A DNA stretch of 64,000 bases from Methylobacter sp. BlB1 (lineage in GTDB: Bacteria > Pseudomonadota > Gammaproteobacteria > Methylococcales > Methylomonadaceae). Below the pieces are notes generated by a model. The model saw only the letters and a list, made by a program, of their open reading frames with translations. It was not told the DNA's origin and did no database searches. The stretch's first letter is position 1. The number at the start of each line of letters is the position of its first letter. Where the stretch lies: contig NZ_JADMKV010000014.1 in assembly GCF_015476545.1 (NCBI RefSeq), positions 1-64,000 on the forward strand. Direction: 5' to 3'. A program made the position numbers and the translations under genes. Of the stretch, positions 46,476-55,701 are shown in pieces.

Positions 46476-46489
46476 TAAACAGTTATGAG

Positions 46490-46830
46490 GTGCGGGATTA
46501 GTCCCGTATGCCGCGCCGAGTACCGGAGATTTCGGCGGGAATAGCCCGAAGGGGTGCGGCAGGGATGCCGCACGTTGACGAAGGGGCAGGAGCCCCTTTC
46601 GGCAACCCCCGTCGAAATTGAGGAACGCAGGAAGCAAGCGGCATCCGGGCGGCCTTTTCTTTGGTTTCTTTCTTTTGGCCGCGCAAAAGAAAGAAACCCG
46701 CCTGCCGGTGCGGGAACCGGCGTTAGATCAGGCTTCGCGTTAGCGAATCATTGTTTTTTGCAAATCGACGCAGAGCGTCTATAGTTGAATTCCCACGCCG
46801 GAGCGTGGGAACGATAAAAATTGACGCGAT
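46490..46830. repeat. Cluster of extragenic palindromes
   Basis: Non-coding stretch dense with stem-loops. ggtttctttctttt (46663-46676) pairs perfectly over 14 bp with aaaagaaagaaacc (46685-46698), and ttcccacgc (46790-46798) pairs with gcgtgggaa (46803-46811) around cgga. gcggcagggatgccgc and gacgcagagcgtc are further small hairpins. Such mosaics of palindromes are common in intergenic DNA of methanotrophs and relatives. Here they separate the M23 region from the AbiTii-HhH gene. Confidence 0.6.
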
Positions 46831-46840
46831 TGTTATACGA

Positions 46841-48019
46841 TTACTCATCAATAACAAACTCTTCTTGGGCTTTCTTAACTGTTTTTGGTCCAACACCATT
46901 TATCTTAGAAAGAGTGTCTGAATCTAAGAAGCCTTCTTTAATACGATGTTTAAAGATTTCTTTAGCTATATTCCGATTTACTGAGAGCAATACCTCTAGC
47001 TCATCTATGGTTGCGGTATTAATATTTGGTTTGCCTTTATTGGTAGTTTCTTCACTTAAGTGTTCCATAATATCAGCTATTACCAAATAGGTATGGAATA
47101 CCGCTTTAGTTGCTTCCAACTGCCCAAGCTCTGCATGCACCCCTTTATTAGCTAGTTTGTTTATTTTCTCTAACCACGAACCCAAAAAGTCAACATGCGT
47201 TTTTGCTAGTGCTTTATTGCTATCCGACTCGATTGAAGCGTCCATGAAAGCCCATATTCTGTTTACATACTGGCCTTGCCCCAAAACCCTTCCATTTGTT
47301 TTCTGGTCTGATGCTGGATATAACTGGTCAGCAAGACCCTCAAGAAGCCTTCTGCAAGTAGTTAAAGCTTGTGACCATTCTTCTTCCTTAGTAGAAGAAA
47401 CGGATTTGAATGCGAGCATTAACTGCTCAGCAAGAACCGGATCTAGATCTAATAATTTGTCATCAACCGCATTTTTAAGTAAATCAAAGCAATTGCTAAC
47501 GGTTCCTGAGAACTTTAATTCGTTGAATAACTTTGAAGCTACCTCATGTGCTTTTTTACGCACATAGTTAATATGCCTATTAAGATCATTTTTATAATAG
47601 GTGCCATCATTGCCGCGTTTGGTTCGTATTAGATCTGCATATCGCTCTTCAACGAATCCAATATTTACGTAACCACCACCGCTTTTTGGGTACTTTGCCG
47701 TAAGTTCTTCGTTTGAATAATGAACTCCCGCTTTCAAACCAAGATTATCAATTTCTCTTTGGTATTCAGCCAGCTCTTCAACAACCTCTTTAGAATCATC
47801 TTCTTGCCTTACTACAAGAGTATCCACAAACTTTCTAAGAGCAGATGTATATTCTTGTTCACCCAGTTGAATTAGGCACCAAGTATGTATTTCTGTGTTA
47901 TCCATAATCACTGATGCTCTAGATATCTTTTGGACAGCAGATAAAACTGAACCTTTTGGTGATTCAAGTTCGTTTAATGCTTCCTCAAGTAAACGAAGTG
48001 ATTCTTTTTGTTGTTTCAT
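46841..48019 (-). CDS. AbiTii-domain protein with C-terminal helix-hairpin-helix
   Basis: 392 residues from the ATG at 48019 (AAGGAAAGC before it). The N-terminal ~80 residues (SLRLLEEALNELESPKGSVL, IMDNTEIHTWCLIQL) resemble the AbiTii abortive-infection domain. The middle (~130-320) is helical with TCRRLLEGLADQLYP and KLANKGVHAELGQLEATKAV, unassigned. The C-terminus (~330-390, INTATIDELEVLLSVNRNIA, INGVGPKTVKKAQEEF) is a ComEA-like HhH2 DNA-binding module. The gene is visibly AT-richer than its neighbours and sits next to palindromes and a repeat-flanked gene, suggesting an acquired island. A phage-defence role is plausible, but the AbiTii domain call was made by eye and has not been confirmed by a profile search. 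Confidence 0.7.
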   Translation of the reverse strand: MKQQKESLRLLEEALNELESPKGSVLSAVQKISRASVIMDNTEIHTWCLIQLGEQEYTSALRKFVDTLVVRQEDDSKEVVEELAEYQREIDNLGLKAGVHYSNEELTAKYPKSGGGYVNIGFVEERYADLIRTKRGNDGTYYKNDLNRHINYVRKKAHEVASKLFNELKFSGTVSNCFDLLKNAVDDKLLDLDPVLAEQLMLAFKSVSSTKEEEWSQALTTCRRLLEGLADQLYPASDQKTNGRVLGQGQYVNRIWAFMDASIESDSNKALAKTHVDFLGSWLEKINKLANKGVHAELGQLEATKAVFHTYLVIADIMEHLSEETTNKGKPNINTATIDELEVLLSVNRNIAKEIFKHRIKEGFLDSDTLSKINGVGPKTVKKAQEEFVIDE

Positions 48020-48184
48020 GCTTTCCTTTTCGTATAACAAGTGATTTTCTGGATTTGGATAACATGCAAATCCAGTATGTTATCCAGCATTATTTTTAAA
48101 AGTTGTTCTTTATTCAATTTAAGCTCAGCAAGGGCGATCCGAAATTAGATAATCTACTTCATGCCGTTACAAAGCCTATTCCCA

Positions 48185-48862
48185 TCACCCACACTTACTC
48201 TCCCCACAATTCAAACAAGTCATACACCCATCCATCAGCACCATAGCCTTGGTGCTGCATTTGGTGCAGAGCACAGCTTTTTCAGGAAACGCCTGGCCTT
48301 CCGATGAACCATGCTGAGCTTCAAACTCGCGGCGTTTTTCTTCCAGAAACTGCTTCTGATGGTCGCTCATCACTTCCGGCTTGATCATGCCGATGTGTTT
48401 CAGGTGCGATTCAATGGCGTAGCCGATTTCGGCAACCAATGATGGCATGAACACGCCGCCTTTCTTGAAGTAGCCGCCGCGCGGGTCGAATACCGCTTTC
48501 AACTCTTCGACCAGGAAGCAGGCGTCACCGCCTTTTCTGAATACGGCCGAGATAACGCGCGTCAGCGCCAGCACCCACTGGAAATGCTCCATGTTCTTGG
48601 AGTTGATGAAGATTTCGTAAGGGCGGCGCTCTTCATGTTCCGTGCCCTGGTTCAGGATGATGTCGTTGATGGTGATGTACAGGGCATGTTCCGACTGCGG
48701 CGTTTTGATCTTGTAGGTGGAGCCTACCAGCACTTCGGGCCGCTCGACGTTTTCATGCATGCGCTCCAGCGCCTGCTGTTCTTCCTGCTTGGCGGCTTCG
48801 GCAGTAGTTTCTTTGGTCAGGACTTTGTAGCCGACGATTTTTTTTGCGATCTTATGTGTCAT
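48185..48862 (-). CDS. nrdJb: Class II ribonucleotide reductase, NrdJb subunit
   Basis: 225 residues: GSTYKIKTPQSEHALYITIN, NSKNMEHFQWVLALTRVISA, VFRKGGDACFLVEELKAVFD, and a C-terminal cysteine-rich tail CTKCSTKAMVLMDGCMTCLN. It matches the TSCPD-type C-terminal domain of adenosylcobalamin-dependent RNRs, which in Pseudomonas and some relatives is a separate NrdJb chain needed for turnover; the cysteines are thought to re-reduce the active site. It starts 14 bp after the nrdJa stop on the same strand. The length fits NrdJb of P. aeruginosa (~226). Confidence 0.92.
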   Translation of the reverse strand: MTHKIAKKIVGYKVLTKETTAEAAKQEEQQALERMHENVERPEVLVGSTYKIKTPQSEHALYITINDIILNQGTEHEERRPYEIFINSKNMEHFQWVLALTRVISAVFRKGGDACFLVEELKAVFDPRGGYFKKGGVFMPSLVAEIGYAIESHLKHIGMIKPEVMSDHQKQFLEEKRREFEAQHGSSEGQAFPEKAVLCTKCSTKAMVLMDGCMTCLNCGESKCG

Positions 48863-48876
48863 GTCTGTAATCTCGA

Positions 48877-51030
48877 TTAAAACTTGCCGTAGTAGCCTTC
48901 TTTCAAGGCGTCAAACAGATTGGCGGCGGTATGGACTTCTCCGTCATATTCCACTTCTTCGTTACCTTTGAATTCCACCACATGGCCGTCTTCGAGCGTG
49001 AATTGGTAGGTGGTGTTTTCCAGATCCGATTCCTTGACCAGTACGCCCTGGAACACTTCCGGGTTAAAGCGGAACGTCGTGCAGCCTTTCAGTCCTTTCT
49101 CATAGGCGTATTCGTAAATCGACTTGAAGTCTTCATACGGATAATCGGTCGGCACGTTGGCGGTTTTGGAGATTGACGAATCGATCCATTTCTGCGCGGC
49201 GGCCTGGATGTCGACATGCTGTTTGGGCGTGATGTCGTCGGCGGCGATGAAATAGTCCGGCAGTTGCTGGTCCGGTTCCTGGCTGTAAGGCATCGCGTTG
49301 GGGTTGACCAGCGCGCGATAGGCCAGCAGTTCGAAGGAATAGACATCGACTTTTTCTTTGGTTTTCTTGCCGGCGCGGATGACGTTGCGCGAATAATGGT
49401 GCGCAAAGCTCGGCTCGATGCCGTTGCTGGCGTTGTTGGCCAGCGACAGCGAGATCGTACCGGTCGGTGCGATCGAACTGTGGTGCGTGAAGCGTGCGCC
49501 GGTCTCGATCAGTTGCGCGGCCAGTTCGGGCTCGATCTGGGCCAGTTGCTGCATGTAGCGGCTGTACTTGGAGTGCAGGAGTTTGCCCGGTACCTGATCG
49601 CCGACTTTGTAGCCGTCGGCGACCATTTCAGGGCGTTTGTGCAACATTTCGCCGGTGACGGTGAACATCTGTTCCATGATCGGGGCGGGGCCTTTTTCCT
49701 TGGCCAGCGCGAGGCCTTCCTTCCAGCCTTCCACGGCCAGGGTTTTGGTCACTTCTTCGGTGAATTGCAGCGAGCGTTCGTCGCCGTATTTCATGCCCAG
49801 CATGGTGACGGTGGAGCCCAGGCCCAGATAACCCATGCCGTGGCGGCGTTTGGTGAGGATTTCATGCTGCTGCTGCGGCAGGGGCAGACCGTTGATTTCG
49901 ACGACGTTGTCGAGCATGCGCGTGAAAATGCGGATGGTTTTGCGGTAAGTGTCCCAGTCAAAATGCGCTTCACTGGTGAACGGCTTTTTGACGAAACGGG
50001 TCAGGTTGATGGAGCCTAGCAGGCAGCTGCCGTAAGGCGGCAGCGGCTGTTCGCCGCAAGGGTTGGTTGCGCGGATTTTCTCGCAGAACCAGTTGTTGTT
50101 CATTTCGTTGACCTTGTCGATCAGAATGAATCCGGGCTCGGCGTAGTCGTAAGTGGAGCTCATGATGATGTCCCACAGACGGCGCGCCGGGATCGTTTTA
50201 GTGATGCGGCAGGCGAGCAGGCCGTCTTCGTTGACGATATAGCCTTCGTCTTTGCCGGGCAGGTCGCGCCAGATGATCTGCTCGGGGTTATTCAGGTCGA
50301 GCTTGTCCAGCTGGAGTTCTTTTTCGGTGATAGGGAATGACAGCGGCCATGGTTTGTCGTTTTTAACGGCTTCGATAAACTCCGAGGTGATCAGCAGCGA
50401 CAGGTTGAACTGGCGCAGGCGGCCATCTTCGCGTTTGGCGCGGATGAATTCGACGACGTCGGGATGACCGATATCGAACGTGGCCATTTGCGCGCCGCGC
50501 CGGCCGCCGGCCGAGGAGACAGTGAAGCACATCTTGTCGTAGATATCCATGAACGACAGCGGGCCGGAGGTGTAGGCGCCGGCGCCGGACACGTAGGCGT
50601 TTTTGGGCCGGAGCGTCGAGAATTCATAGCCGATCCCGCAGCCGGCCTTCAGGGTCAAGCCGGCTTCATGCACTTTGTGCAGGATATCGTCCATCGAATC
50701 GGCGATCGTGCCGGACACGGTGCAGTTGATCGTCGATGTGGCCGGTTTGTGTTCCAGCGCGCCGGCATTGGAAATAATGCGGCCTGCCGGTATGACGCCC
50801 TGACGCAGTGCCCACAGGAATTCCTTGTAGTACTGTTCTTGCTTGGCTTTGCCTTTTTCCGCTTCAGACAGCGCTTTGGCCACCCTTTGGTATGTTTCGT
50901 CCATTGTGGCGTCAATAGCGACGCCTTCTTTGGTCTTTAAACGATATTTCGTATCCCAGATGTCAATCGAAGCATCCTGGAACGGTATTTCGGTCACGGC
51001 ATTGGCTACGACATGGAGTTTGGCTGTCAT
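48877..51030 (-). CDS. nrdJa: Class II (B12-dependent) ribonucleotide reductase, NrdJa subunit
   Basis: 717 residues. The catalytic barrel is seen in VIPAGRIISNAGALEHKPAT, NCTVSGTIADSMDD, AGCGIGYEFSTLR, MATFDIGHPDVVEFI, the NPCGEQPLPPYGSCLLGSIN active-site segment, and the SIAPTGTISLSLANNASNGI nucleotide region. It reduces ribonucleotides to deoxyribonucleotides using adenosylcobalamin for radical generation, independent of oxygen. The C-terminal redox domain is missing from this chain and supplied by nrdJb. Expression is probably controlled by NrdR through the tandem boxes at 51104-51150. Confidence 0.95.
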   Translation of the reverse strand: MTAKLHVVANAVTEIPFQDASIDIWDTKYRLKTKEGVAIDATMDETYQRVAKALSEAEKGKAKQEQYYKEFLWALRQGVIPAGRIISNAGALEHKPATSTINCTVSGTIADSMDDILHKVHEAGLTLKAGCGIGYEFSTLRPKNAYVSGAGAYTSGPLSFMDIYDKMCFTVSSAGGRRGAQMATFDIGHPDVVEFIRAKREDGRLRQFNLSLLITSEFIEAVKNDKPWPLSFPITEKELQLDKLDLNNPEQIIWRDLPGKDEGYIVNEDGLLACRITKTIPARRLWDIIMSSTYDYAEPGFILIDKVNEMNNNWFCEKIRATNPCGEQPLPPYGSCLLGSINLTRFVKKPFTSEAHFDWDTYRKTIRIFTRMLDNVVEINGLPLPQQQHEILTKRRHGMGYLGLGSTVTMLGMKYGDERSLQFTEEVTKTLAVEGWKEGLALAKEKGPAPIMEQMFTVTGEMLHKRPEMVADGYKVGDQVPGKLLHSKYSRYMQQLAQIEPELAAQLIETGARFTHHSSIAPTGTISLSLANNASNGIEPSFAHHYSRNVIRAGKKTKEKVDVYSFELLAYRALVNPNAMPYSQEPDQQLPDYFIAADDITPKQHVDIQAAAQKWIDSSISKTANVPTDYPYEDFKSIYEYAYEKGLKGCTTFRFNPEVFQGVLVKESDLENTTYQFTLEDGHVVEFKGNEEVEYDGEVHTAANLFDALKEGYYGKF

Positions 51031-51103
51031 TGATAAGTCCCTGTGATTGTTGTGTAAGGGGATGAAAACAAGCCGTTGCTTTTGCGGGCAATTTATGCTT
51101 GTT

Positions 51104-51150
51104 AATCGATATGTAGTGATTTATAAATAGGATAACACAATATATAGTGG
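51104..51150 (-). promoter_or_regulatory. Tandem NrdR boxes upstream of nrdJab
   Basis: acacaatatatagtgg (51135-51150) matches the NrdR-box consensus acaCwAtATaTwGtgt at 15 of 16 positions. A second, weaker box aatcgatatgtagtga lies at 51104-51119. Their starts are exactly 31 bp apart, three helical turns, the usual spacing for cooperative NrdR binding. They sit about 75-120 bp upstream of the nrdJa start at 51030. NrdR represses ribonucleotide reductase genes when dATP is plentiful. Confidence 0.88.
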
Positions 51151-51366
51151 TTATCGAGAAAATAATGAATCCTCATATGGTTAAAAAATGCTTGCAGGAA
51201 GACGATTTTTTAATGTAGGGATTCTGTTTTTCATCAATTTTAGATTCAAAAACGCCTGGCAAAGTTTAGCGGGATTGCGCCAGGGCAGCGTGCGGAATAT
51301 CGATTGTGGCGGCGGGTGAGGTCATCGTCTGCCTTTTGCAAGGCAGACGATGACAAGCAGAGTCGT
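51151..51366. other. Spacer between nrdJa promoter and permease gene
   Basis: The region downstream of the permease stop (51367, minus strand). cgtctgccttttgcaaggcagacg (51328-51351) is a perfect 11-bp stem around a ttgc-type loop and lies 16 bp after the stop, a likely transcription end for the permease gene. Otherwise AT-rich with no gene. Confidence 0.55.
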
Positions 51367-52776
51367 TTAGGCGGATTTTGCCAGTTTGCTGTGGCGCATC
51401 GAATAGGCGAAGTAAATGATCAGGCCAAGAACCAGCCAGATAATGAAACGCAGCCAGGTGAGGGCGGGCAGGAAAGCCATCAAGCTGCCGCAGGACAGCA
51501 TGCCGAGTACCGGGAACAATGGGTGGAACGGCGCGCGGAACGGACGGGGCATGTCCGGTTTGACGATGCGCAGTATGAGCACGCCCAGGCAGACCAGCAC
51601 GAATGCGGCCAGAGTGCCGATATTGACCAGTTCCGCCAGATCGCCCAGCGGCATGAAGCCGGCAGTCAGCGATATGATGATGCCGCAAAGCACAATCACG
51701 CGCACCGGCGTTTGGGTTTTAGGGTTGATCTCGGAAAAGAAAGGCGACAGCAGGCCGTCGCGCGACATAGCGAAGATGATGCGCGTCAGGGCATAGTAAA
51801 GCACCAGCATTACCGTCGTAAGCCCTGCGATGACGCCGGTTGCGATCAGCGCCGATGCCCAGTTGATGCCGATCAGGCTCAGGGCGTGCGCCACGGGCGA
51901 GGAGACGTTCAGGTCGGTATAAGGCACGACGCCGGTCAGCAGGCCGGATACGACAATATAAATGATGGTGCAGAAGATCAGCGAGGCGACAATGCCAAAG
52001 GGCAGGTCGCGCTGGGGATTTTTGGCTTCTTCCGCGGCGGTCGAAACGGCGTCGAAACCGACATAGGCAAAAAACACCAGCGATGCGCCGGCCAGAACGC
52101 CGGTCGTCTTGCCGTCGGGCAAGGTCTCAAACCAGCCGTAAGGCATGAAAGGGCTCCAGTTGGCCGGATTGACGTTGAACACGGCGACGGCGATGAACAC
52201 GGTTATGGTGATCAGTTTGACGAATACCATGGCATTGTTGGTTTTGGCGCTGTGCTTGACGCCTATGATCAGCAGACCCATCAGGAGCAGAATGATGGCC
52301 GAGGCCGGCAGGTTGATCAAGCCTCCCAGTTTGGGCGCTTTGGTCAGCATTTCCGGCAGTGGCAGGCCGATGGCCACCAAGGCGTTGTTGAAATAGCCGG
52401 ACCAGCCGTTGGCGACGGCCGCCACCGAAATGCCGTATTCGAGCAGCAAATCCCAGCCGATAATCCAGGCGAACAGCTCGCCGAACGCCACATAACTGTA
52501 GCCATAAGCGCTGCCGCATCCTCCGATGGCGGCGGATAGTTCTGCATAAGCCAGCGCGGCAAATGCGCAGGCCAACCCCGCTATGACGAACGATAGTATG
52601 ACGGCGGGCCCGGACATCGTTGCGGCGGCTATGCCGGTCAGGACAAAAATGCCAGTGCCAATGATGGCGCCAATGCCCAGAAAGGCAAGATCCCATGCCG
52701 ATAAGCAGCGGTGAAGGCCGGTGCCGGAATGGTCATCCGGCTTGAGGTGTTTGGTGCGGAAAATTTGCAGTGACAT
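51367..52776 (-). CDS. APC-family amino acid permease
   Basis: 469 residues with about twelve membrane helices. The first helix carries GIGAIIGTGIFVLTGIAAAT, the glycine-rich substrate and cation motif of the cationic amino acid transporter branch. SAAIGGCGSAYGYSYVAFGE and SFFAYVGFDAVSTAAEEAKN-like elements (FAYVGFDAVSTAAEEAKNPQ) follow. It is a member of the YfnA/CAT-type uptake proteins; the substrate is not determinable. It stands alone on the minus strand, divergent from the alcohol dehydrogenase gene. A stem-loop follows the stop. Confidence 0.9.
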   Translation of the reverse strand: MSLQIFRTKHLKPDDHSGTGLHRCLSAWDLAFLGIGAIIGTGIFVLTGIAAATMSGPAVILSFVIAGLACAFAALAYAELSAAIGGCGSAYGYSYVAFGELFAWIIGWDLLLEYGISVAAVANGWSGYFNNALVAIGLPLPEMLTKAPKLGGLINLPASAIILLLMGLLIIGVKHSAKTNNAMVFVKLITITVFIAVAVFNVNPANWSPFMPYGWFETLPDGKTTGVLAGASLVFFAYVGFDAVSTAAEEAKNPQRDLPFGIVASLIFCTIIYIVVSGLLTGVVPYTDLNVSSPVAHALSLIGINWASALIATGVIAGLTTVMLVLYYALTRIIFAMSRDGLLSPFFSEINPKTQTPVRVIVLCGIIISLTAGFMPLGDLAELVNIGTLAAFVLVCLGVLILRIVKPDMPRPFRAPFHPLFPVLGMLSCGSLMAFLPALTWLRFIIWLVLGLIIYFAYSMRHSKLAKSA

Positions 52777-53092
52777 ATGATCTCTGAGCGTTTATTAAAG
52801 TTGTTTATTAAGGAATTGGACATTGGCAGAAGCGTCATCATCTGCTGAGTGAGCTTAATTATAGTGTAGGAAGACAGTATAACGATAAATCTAATGCCAT
52901 TTTTTGCTTACTTTCAGCGATTAAAAGCAGGTTTTCAGTGATTAAGGGCAAGATGACGGCAAGGCATTGCTCAGCCGGCGTGGTTTCAATCTTGTGTACG
53001 CCATCGTACCGACAGAAACGCTGAATGGAACTAAGGTTACAGTCATTTCCGAGGCGAATCGCCTCGTAATCCGTTTCTTCAGGAGCACAGCT
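52777..53092. other. Divergent promoter region, permease and alcohol dehydrogenase
   Basis: About 315 bases between the permease start (minus) and the dehydrogenase start (plus). The frames covering it (52859-53221 minus and the upstream extension of the dehydrogenase) lack start signals. No clear operator was seen. Confidence 0.4.
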
Positions 53093-54265
53093 ATGAGAGC
53101 ACTTTGTTGGCATGGTAAATCCGATGTACGTGTTGATACTGTTCCCGATCCCATTATTGTCGATCCTACGGATGCTATCGTAAAAATAACGTCTACCGCG
53201 ATTTGTGGCTCCGATCTCCATCTTTACGACGGCTATATGCCGACCATGGAGTCAGGCGACATTTTGGGTCATGAGTCTATGGGGGAGGTTGTTGAGATCG
53301 GCGCTGAGGTGAGTACTTTGAATATAGGCGACCGCGTCGTTATTCCTTTCACGATTTCGTGCGGGCACTGCTTCTTCTGCGAAAAAACGCTTTACGCATG
53401 TTGCGATACCACTAACCCGAATGCCGAAATGGCGCGCAAGGTGATGGGGCATTCGCCGGCCGGCATTTTCGGTTATTCCCATTTGTTAGGTGGTTTTTCG
53501 GGCGGCCAGGCGGAATATCTGCGCGTGCCCTATGCCGATGTTGGGCCGATCAAGATTAAATCCGGGCTGCCCGATGAAAGAGTGCTCTTTCTGTCCGATA
53601 TTTTTCCTACCGGCTATATGGCTGCCGAAAATGCCCATATTGAGGCAGGGGATACGGTAGCAGTATGGGGCTGTGGACCGGTAGGACAGTTCGTTATTCA
53701 GAGTTGCTGGATGATGGGCGCCGGCCGCGTCATTGCTATCGACCGTGTGCCGGAACGCCTGAGCATGGCGCAAGAGTACGGCAAAGCCGAAATCGTCGAT
53801 TTTGAGGAAGAGGATGTCTACGATCGATTGATGGCGATGACGAATGGCCGCGGCCCTGATCGCTGCATTGATGCCGTCGGCTGCGAGGCGCACGGTACCG
53901 GCAGTTTCGATGCGGTACTCGATAAGGCGAAAGCGGCGCTTTATTTGGCCACTGACCGCCCGCATGCCTTGCGTGAAGCGATTATGTGCTGTCGTAAGGG
54001 AGGAACTGTCTCAATTCCTGGCGTGTATGTCGGTCTTCTCGATCATATGCCGATGGGGGCGGCGATGAACAAAGGCTTGACTTTGAAAATGGGGCAGACG
54101 CATGTGCAACGCTATCTTGAGCCGTTGCTCGAGATGATTGAAGACGGTCAGATCGATCCGTCTTTTGTTATCACGCATCGTCTGGGATTGGAGGATGGCC
54201 CTCAGGCTTACCAGACTTTCCGCGACAAGGAAGATGGCTGCATTAAAGTGGTATTGAAGCCGTAA
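53093..54265 (+). CDS. Zinc-dependent alcohol dehydrogenase family protein
   Basis: 390 residues from the ATG at 53093, which has AGGAG seven bases upstream; the frame opens at 52967 but the extra residues have no support. Catalytic Zn ligands in [13 protein letters not shown] and LGHESMGEV, structural Zn cysteines in [16 protein letters not shown], and the NAD-binding [14 protein letters not shown]. It belongs to the medium-chain dehydrogenases close to FdhA-like glutathione-independent formaldehyde or threonine-type dehydrogenases. In a C1 organism formaldehyde is a tempting substrate, but several families share these motifs. It is 12 bp upstream of the YetF-like gene, so co-transcription is likely. 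Confidence 0.87.
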   Translation: MRALCWHGKSDVRVDTVPDPIIVDPTDAIVKITSTAICGSDLHLYDGYMPTMESGDILGHESMGEVVEIGAEVSTLNIGDRVVIPFTISCGHCFFCEKTLYACCDTTNPNAEMARKVMGHSPAGIFGYSHLLGGFSGGQAEYLRVPYADVGPIKIKSGLPDERVLFLSDIFPTGYMAAENAHIEAGDTVAVWGCGPVGQFVIQSCWMMGAGRVIAIDRVPERLSMAQEYGKAEIVDFEEEDVYDRLMAMTNGRGPDRCIDAVGCEAHGTGSFDAVLDKAKAALYLATDRPHALREAIMCCRKGGTVSIPGVYVGLLDHMPMGAAMNKGLTLKMGQTHVQRYLEPLLEMIEDGQIDPSFVITHRLGLEDGPQAYQTFRDKEDGCIKVVLKP

Positions 54266-54277
54266 GCCGGCAAGACA

Positions 54278-54814
54278 ATGGATATTTTATTTCAGATTGA
54301 TTGGCGGTCGGTTTTTGTTCCATCCGTTGGTATTCTGGAGATTATTGTACGCGGCACGATCATCTATCTGATGCTGTTCGTTTTATTGCGGGTGCTAAGG
54401 CGTGAGGCTGGATCTTTGGGAATAACCGATGTTTTGGTGATTGTGCTTATTGCTGACGCGGCCCAGAATGGCATGGCCGGCGATTATAAATCCATTACCG
54501 AAGGGCTCGTTTTAGTCGCGACAATTGCTTTTTGGGATTACTTGCTTGATTGGCTAGGTCACAGTATCCCTTCTTTTCAACGACTTATTCATCCCGCTCC
54601 CTTGTTGTTGATAAAAGATGGCCGGATGCTGCGCAGAAATATGCGTCAGGAAATGATTACTCAGGACGAGCTGATTAGCCTGATACGACAACAGGGGGTG
54701 GAGCGGGCGAGTGAGGTCAAGGCGTGTTATCTGGAGAGCGACGGCGGCATCAGTGTGATAAAAAAAGATGCTGACGACAGTAGTTCTCAAGGGCCAACGA
54801 AAAAGCAGCCGTGA
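54278..54814 (+). CDS. DUF421/YetF-like membrane protein
   Basis: 178 residues with about three N-terminal membrane helices (IIVRGTIIYLMLFVLLRVLR, ITDVLVIVLIADAAQNGM, GLVLVATIAFWDYLLDWL) followed by a soluble domain of YetF type (PAPLLLIKDGRMLRRNMRQE, ITQDELISLIRQQGVERASE, ACYLESDGGISVIKK). Its biochemical role is unknown. The family is often found near stress or spore genes in Bacillus and as a single gene in Proteobacteria. It follows the alcohol dehydrogenase gene by 12 bp. Confidence 0.85.
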   Translation: MDILFQIDWRSVFVPSVGILEIIVRGTIIYLMLFVLLRVLRREAGSLGITDVLVIVLIADAAQNGMAGDYKSITEGLVLVATIAFWDYLLDWLGHSIPSFQRLIHPAPLLLIKDGRMLRRNMRQEMITQDELISLIRQQGVERASEVKACYLESDGGISVIKKDADDSSSQGPTKKQP

Positions 54815-54970
54815 ATTTCATAAGCCTCATCATTATGCCTGTCCGCTTAAATTCTTAAGCAGAGCGACTGCAGGGAGAATTGACTTTTTCTGCCCGCGCA
54901 GTCCCTCATAAATTGATGGCAATTTAAAAAAGTGGCAAGTCAAATGGAAAATAAATTGCCTGAATGCGCT

Positions 54971-55237
54971 TTAATGGCGTCTGCCGTTTCTGCCGCCAGT
55001 CGGCTCTTCAAATTTGACTTTTAAAGGTTTTCCGCAGTACAGGTTGCCGTCTAGCCCGGCGATAGCCGCTCGGGCTTCATGGCCTTCCATTCCGATAAAG
55101 CCGAAGCCTCGGCATTTACCGCTAAATATATCCGAAGCCAGTTGGATGGAGCGGACTTTTCCATATTGGGAAAATAAAGCTTGTACAGATTCTTCAGTGG
55201 CGTCGCTAGGTAAATTTCCTACAAAAATTCGTTTCAA
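54971..55237 (-). CDS. RRM-type RNA-binding protein
   Basis: About 88 residues: a single RRM with RNP2 KRIFVGNLP at the start and RNP1 KCRGFGFIGM in the middle, ending in a short Gly/Arg tail (EEPTGGRNGRRH). Bacterial single-RRM proteins bind RNA and are often cold-induced. I placed the start at the TTG (55237), which follows AGGA at 8 bases and directly precedes the fold; a GTG at 55288 would add 17 residues. The cold-shock gene lies just upstream on the same strand. Confidence 0.85.
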   Translation of the reverse strand: MKRIFVGNLPSDATEESVQALFSQYGKVRSIQLASDIFSGKCRGFGFIGMEGHEARAAIAGLDGNLYCGKPLKVKFEEPTGGRNGRRH

Positions 55238-55339
55238 CAGATATGTCCTAAGTTCGGAGGATTGGCCAATTTGGCCTATATTAGTCACAACCCCCTCAGT
55301 TTATGCCGATGGGGTCGTGGATCAGAAAGTACCGTAAGA

Positions 55340-55543
55340 TTAAGCTATGGATACTTGGGATGCTTGCGGGCCTTTAGGGCCTTTTTCTACTTCATACTTG
55401 ACTGGTTGACCTTCAGTCAGTGTGCGATAGCCATCGCCAGAGATTGCAGAAAAATGCACAAACACATCTGCACCGCCATCGCTAGGTGAAATAAAACCAA
55501 ATCCTTTGGATTCGTTAAACCACTTAACAGTACCTAATGCCAT
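55340..55543 (-). CDS. CspA-family cold-shock protein
   Basis: 67 residues, [20 protein letters not shown], with RNP1 (KGFGFI) and RNP2 (VFVHFSAI) and the usual SQVSIA-type end. It binds single-stranded nucleic acid and melts RNA structure. The start at 55543 is set by the conserved [10 protein letters not shown] terminus and a GAGGTAAT ribosome-binding site; the frame upstream to 55717 is not coding. It may share a transcript with the RRM gene that follows. Confidence 0.95.
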   Translation of the reverse strand: MALGTVKWFNESKGFGFISPSDGGADVFVHFSAISGDGYRTLTEGQPVKYEVEKGPKGPQASQVSIA

Positions 55544-55701
55544 ATAAATTACCTCAATAAATAAAAGATGTTCGATTGCAGATATATCGGGCAATTTAAA
55601 GGAAAAAACGAATAGGATTTCTGTAAAATGCTGAATAACATGCAAAATTGGATTAGTGGCCATATAAGACCTACTAGCTTCCCCATTATAGAGACTAATG
55701 T

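Noticed and set aside
49216-50019. 267-codon plus-strand frame inside nrdJa
   Set aside because: Antisense to highly conserved RNR sequence; it is a GC-rich shadow.
51304-52539. Long plus-strand open frame (411 codons) opposite the permease
   Set aside because: It is antisense to a clearly coding permease gene, its product is Gln/His/Gly-rich without any fold, and no ribosome-binding site precedes it. It is a composition shadow.
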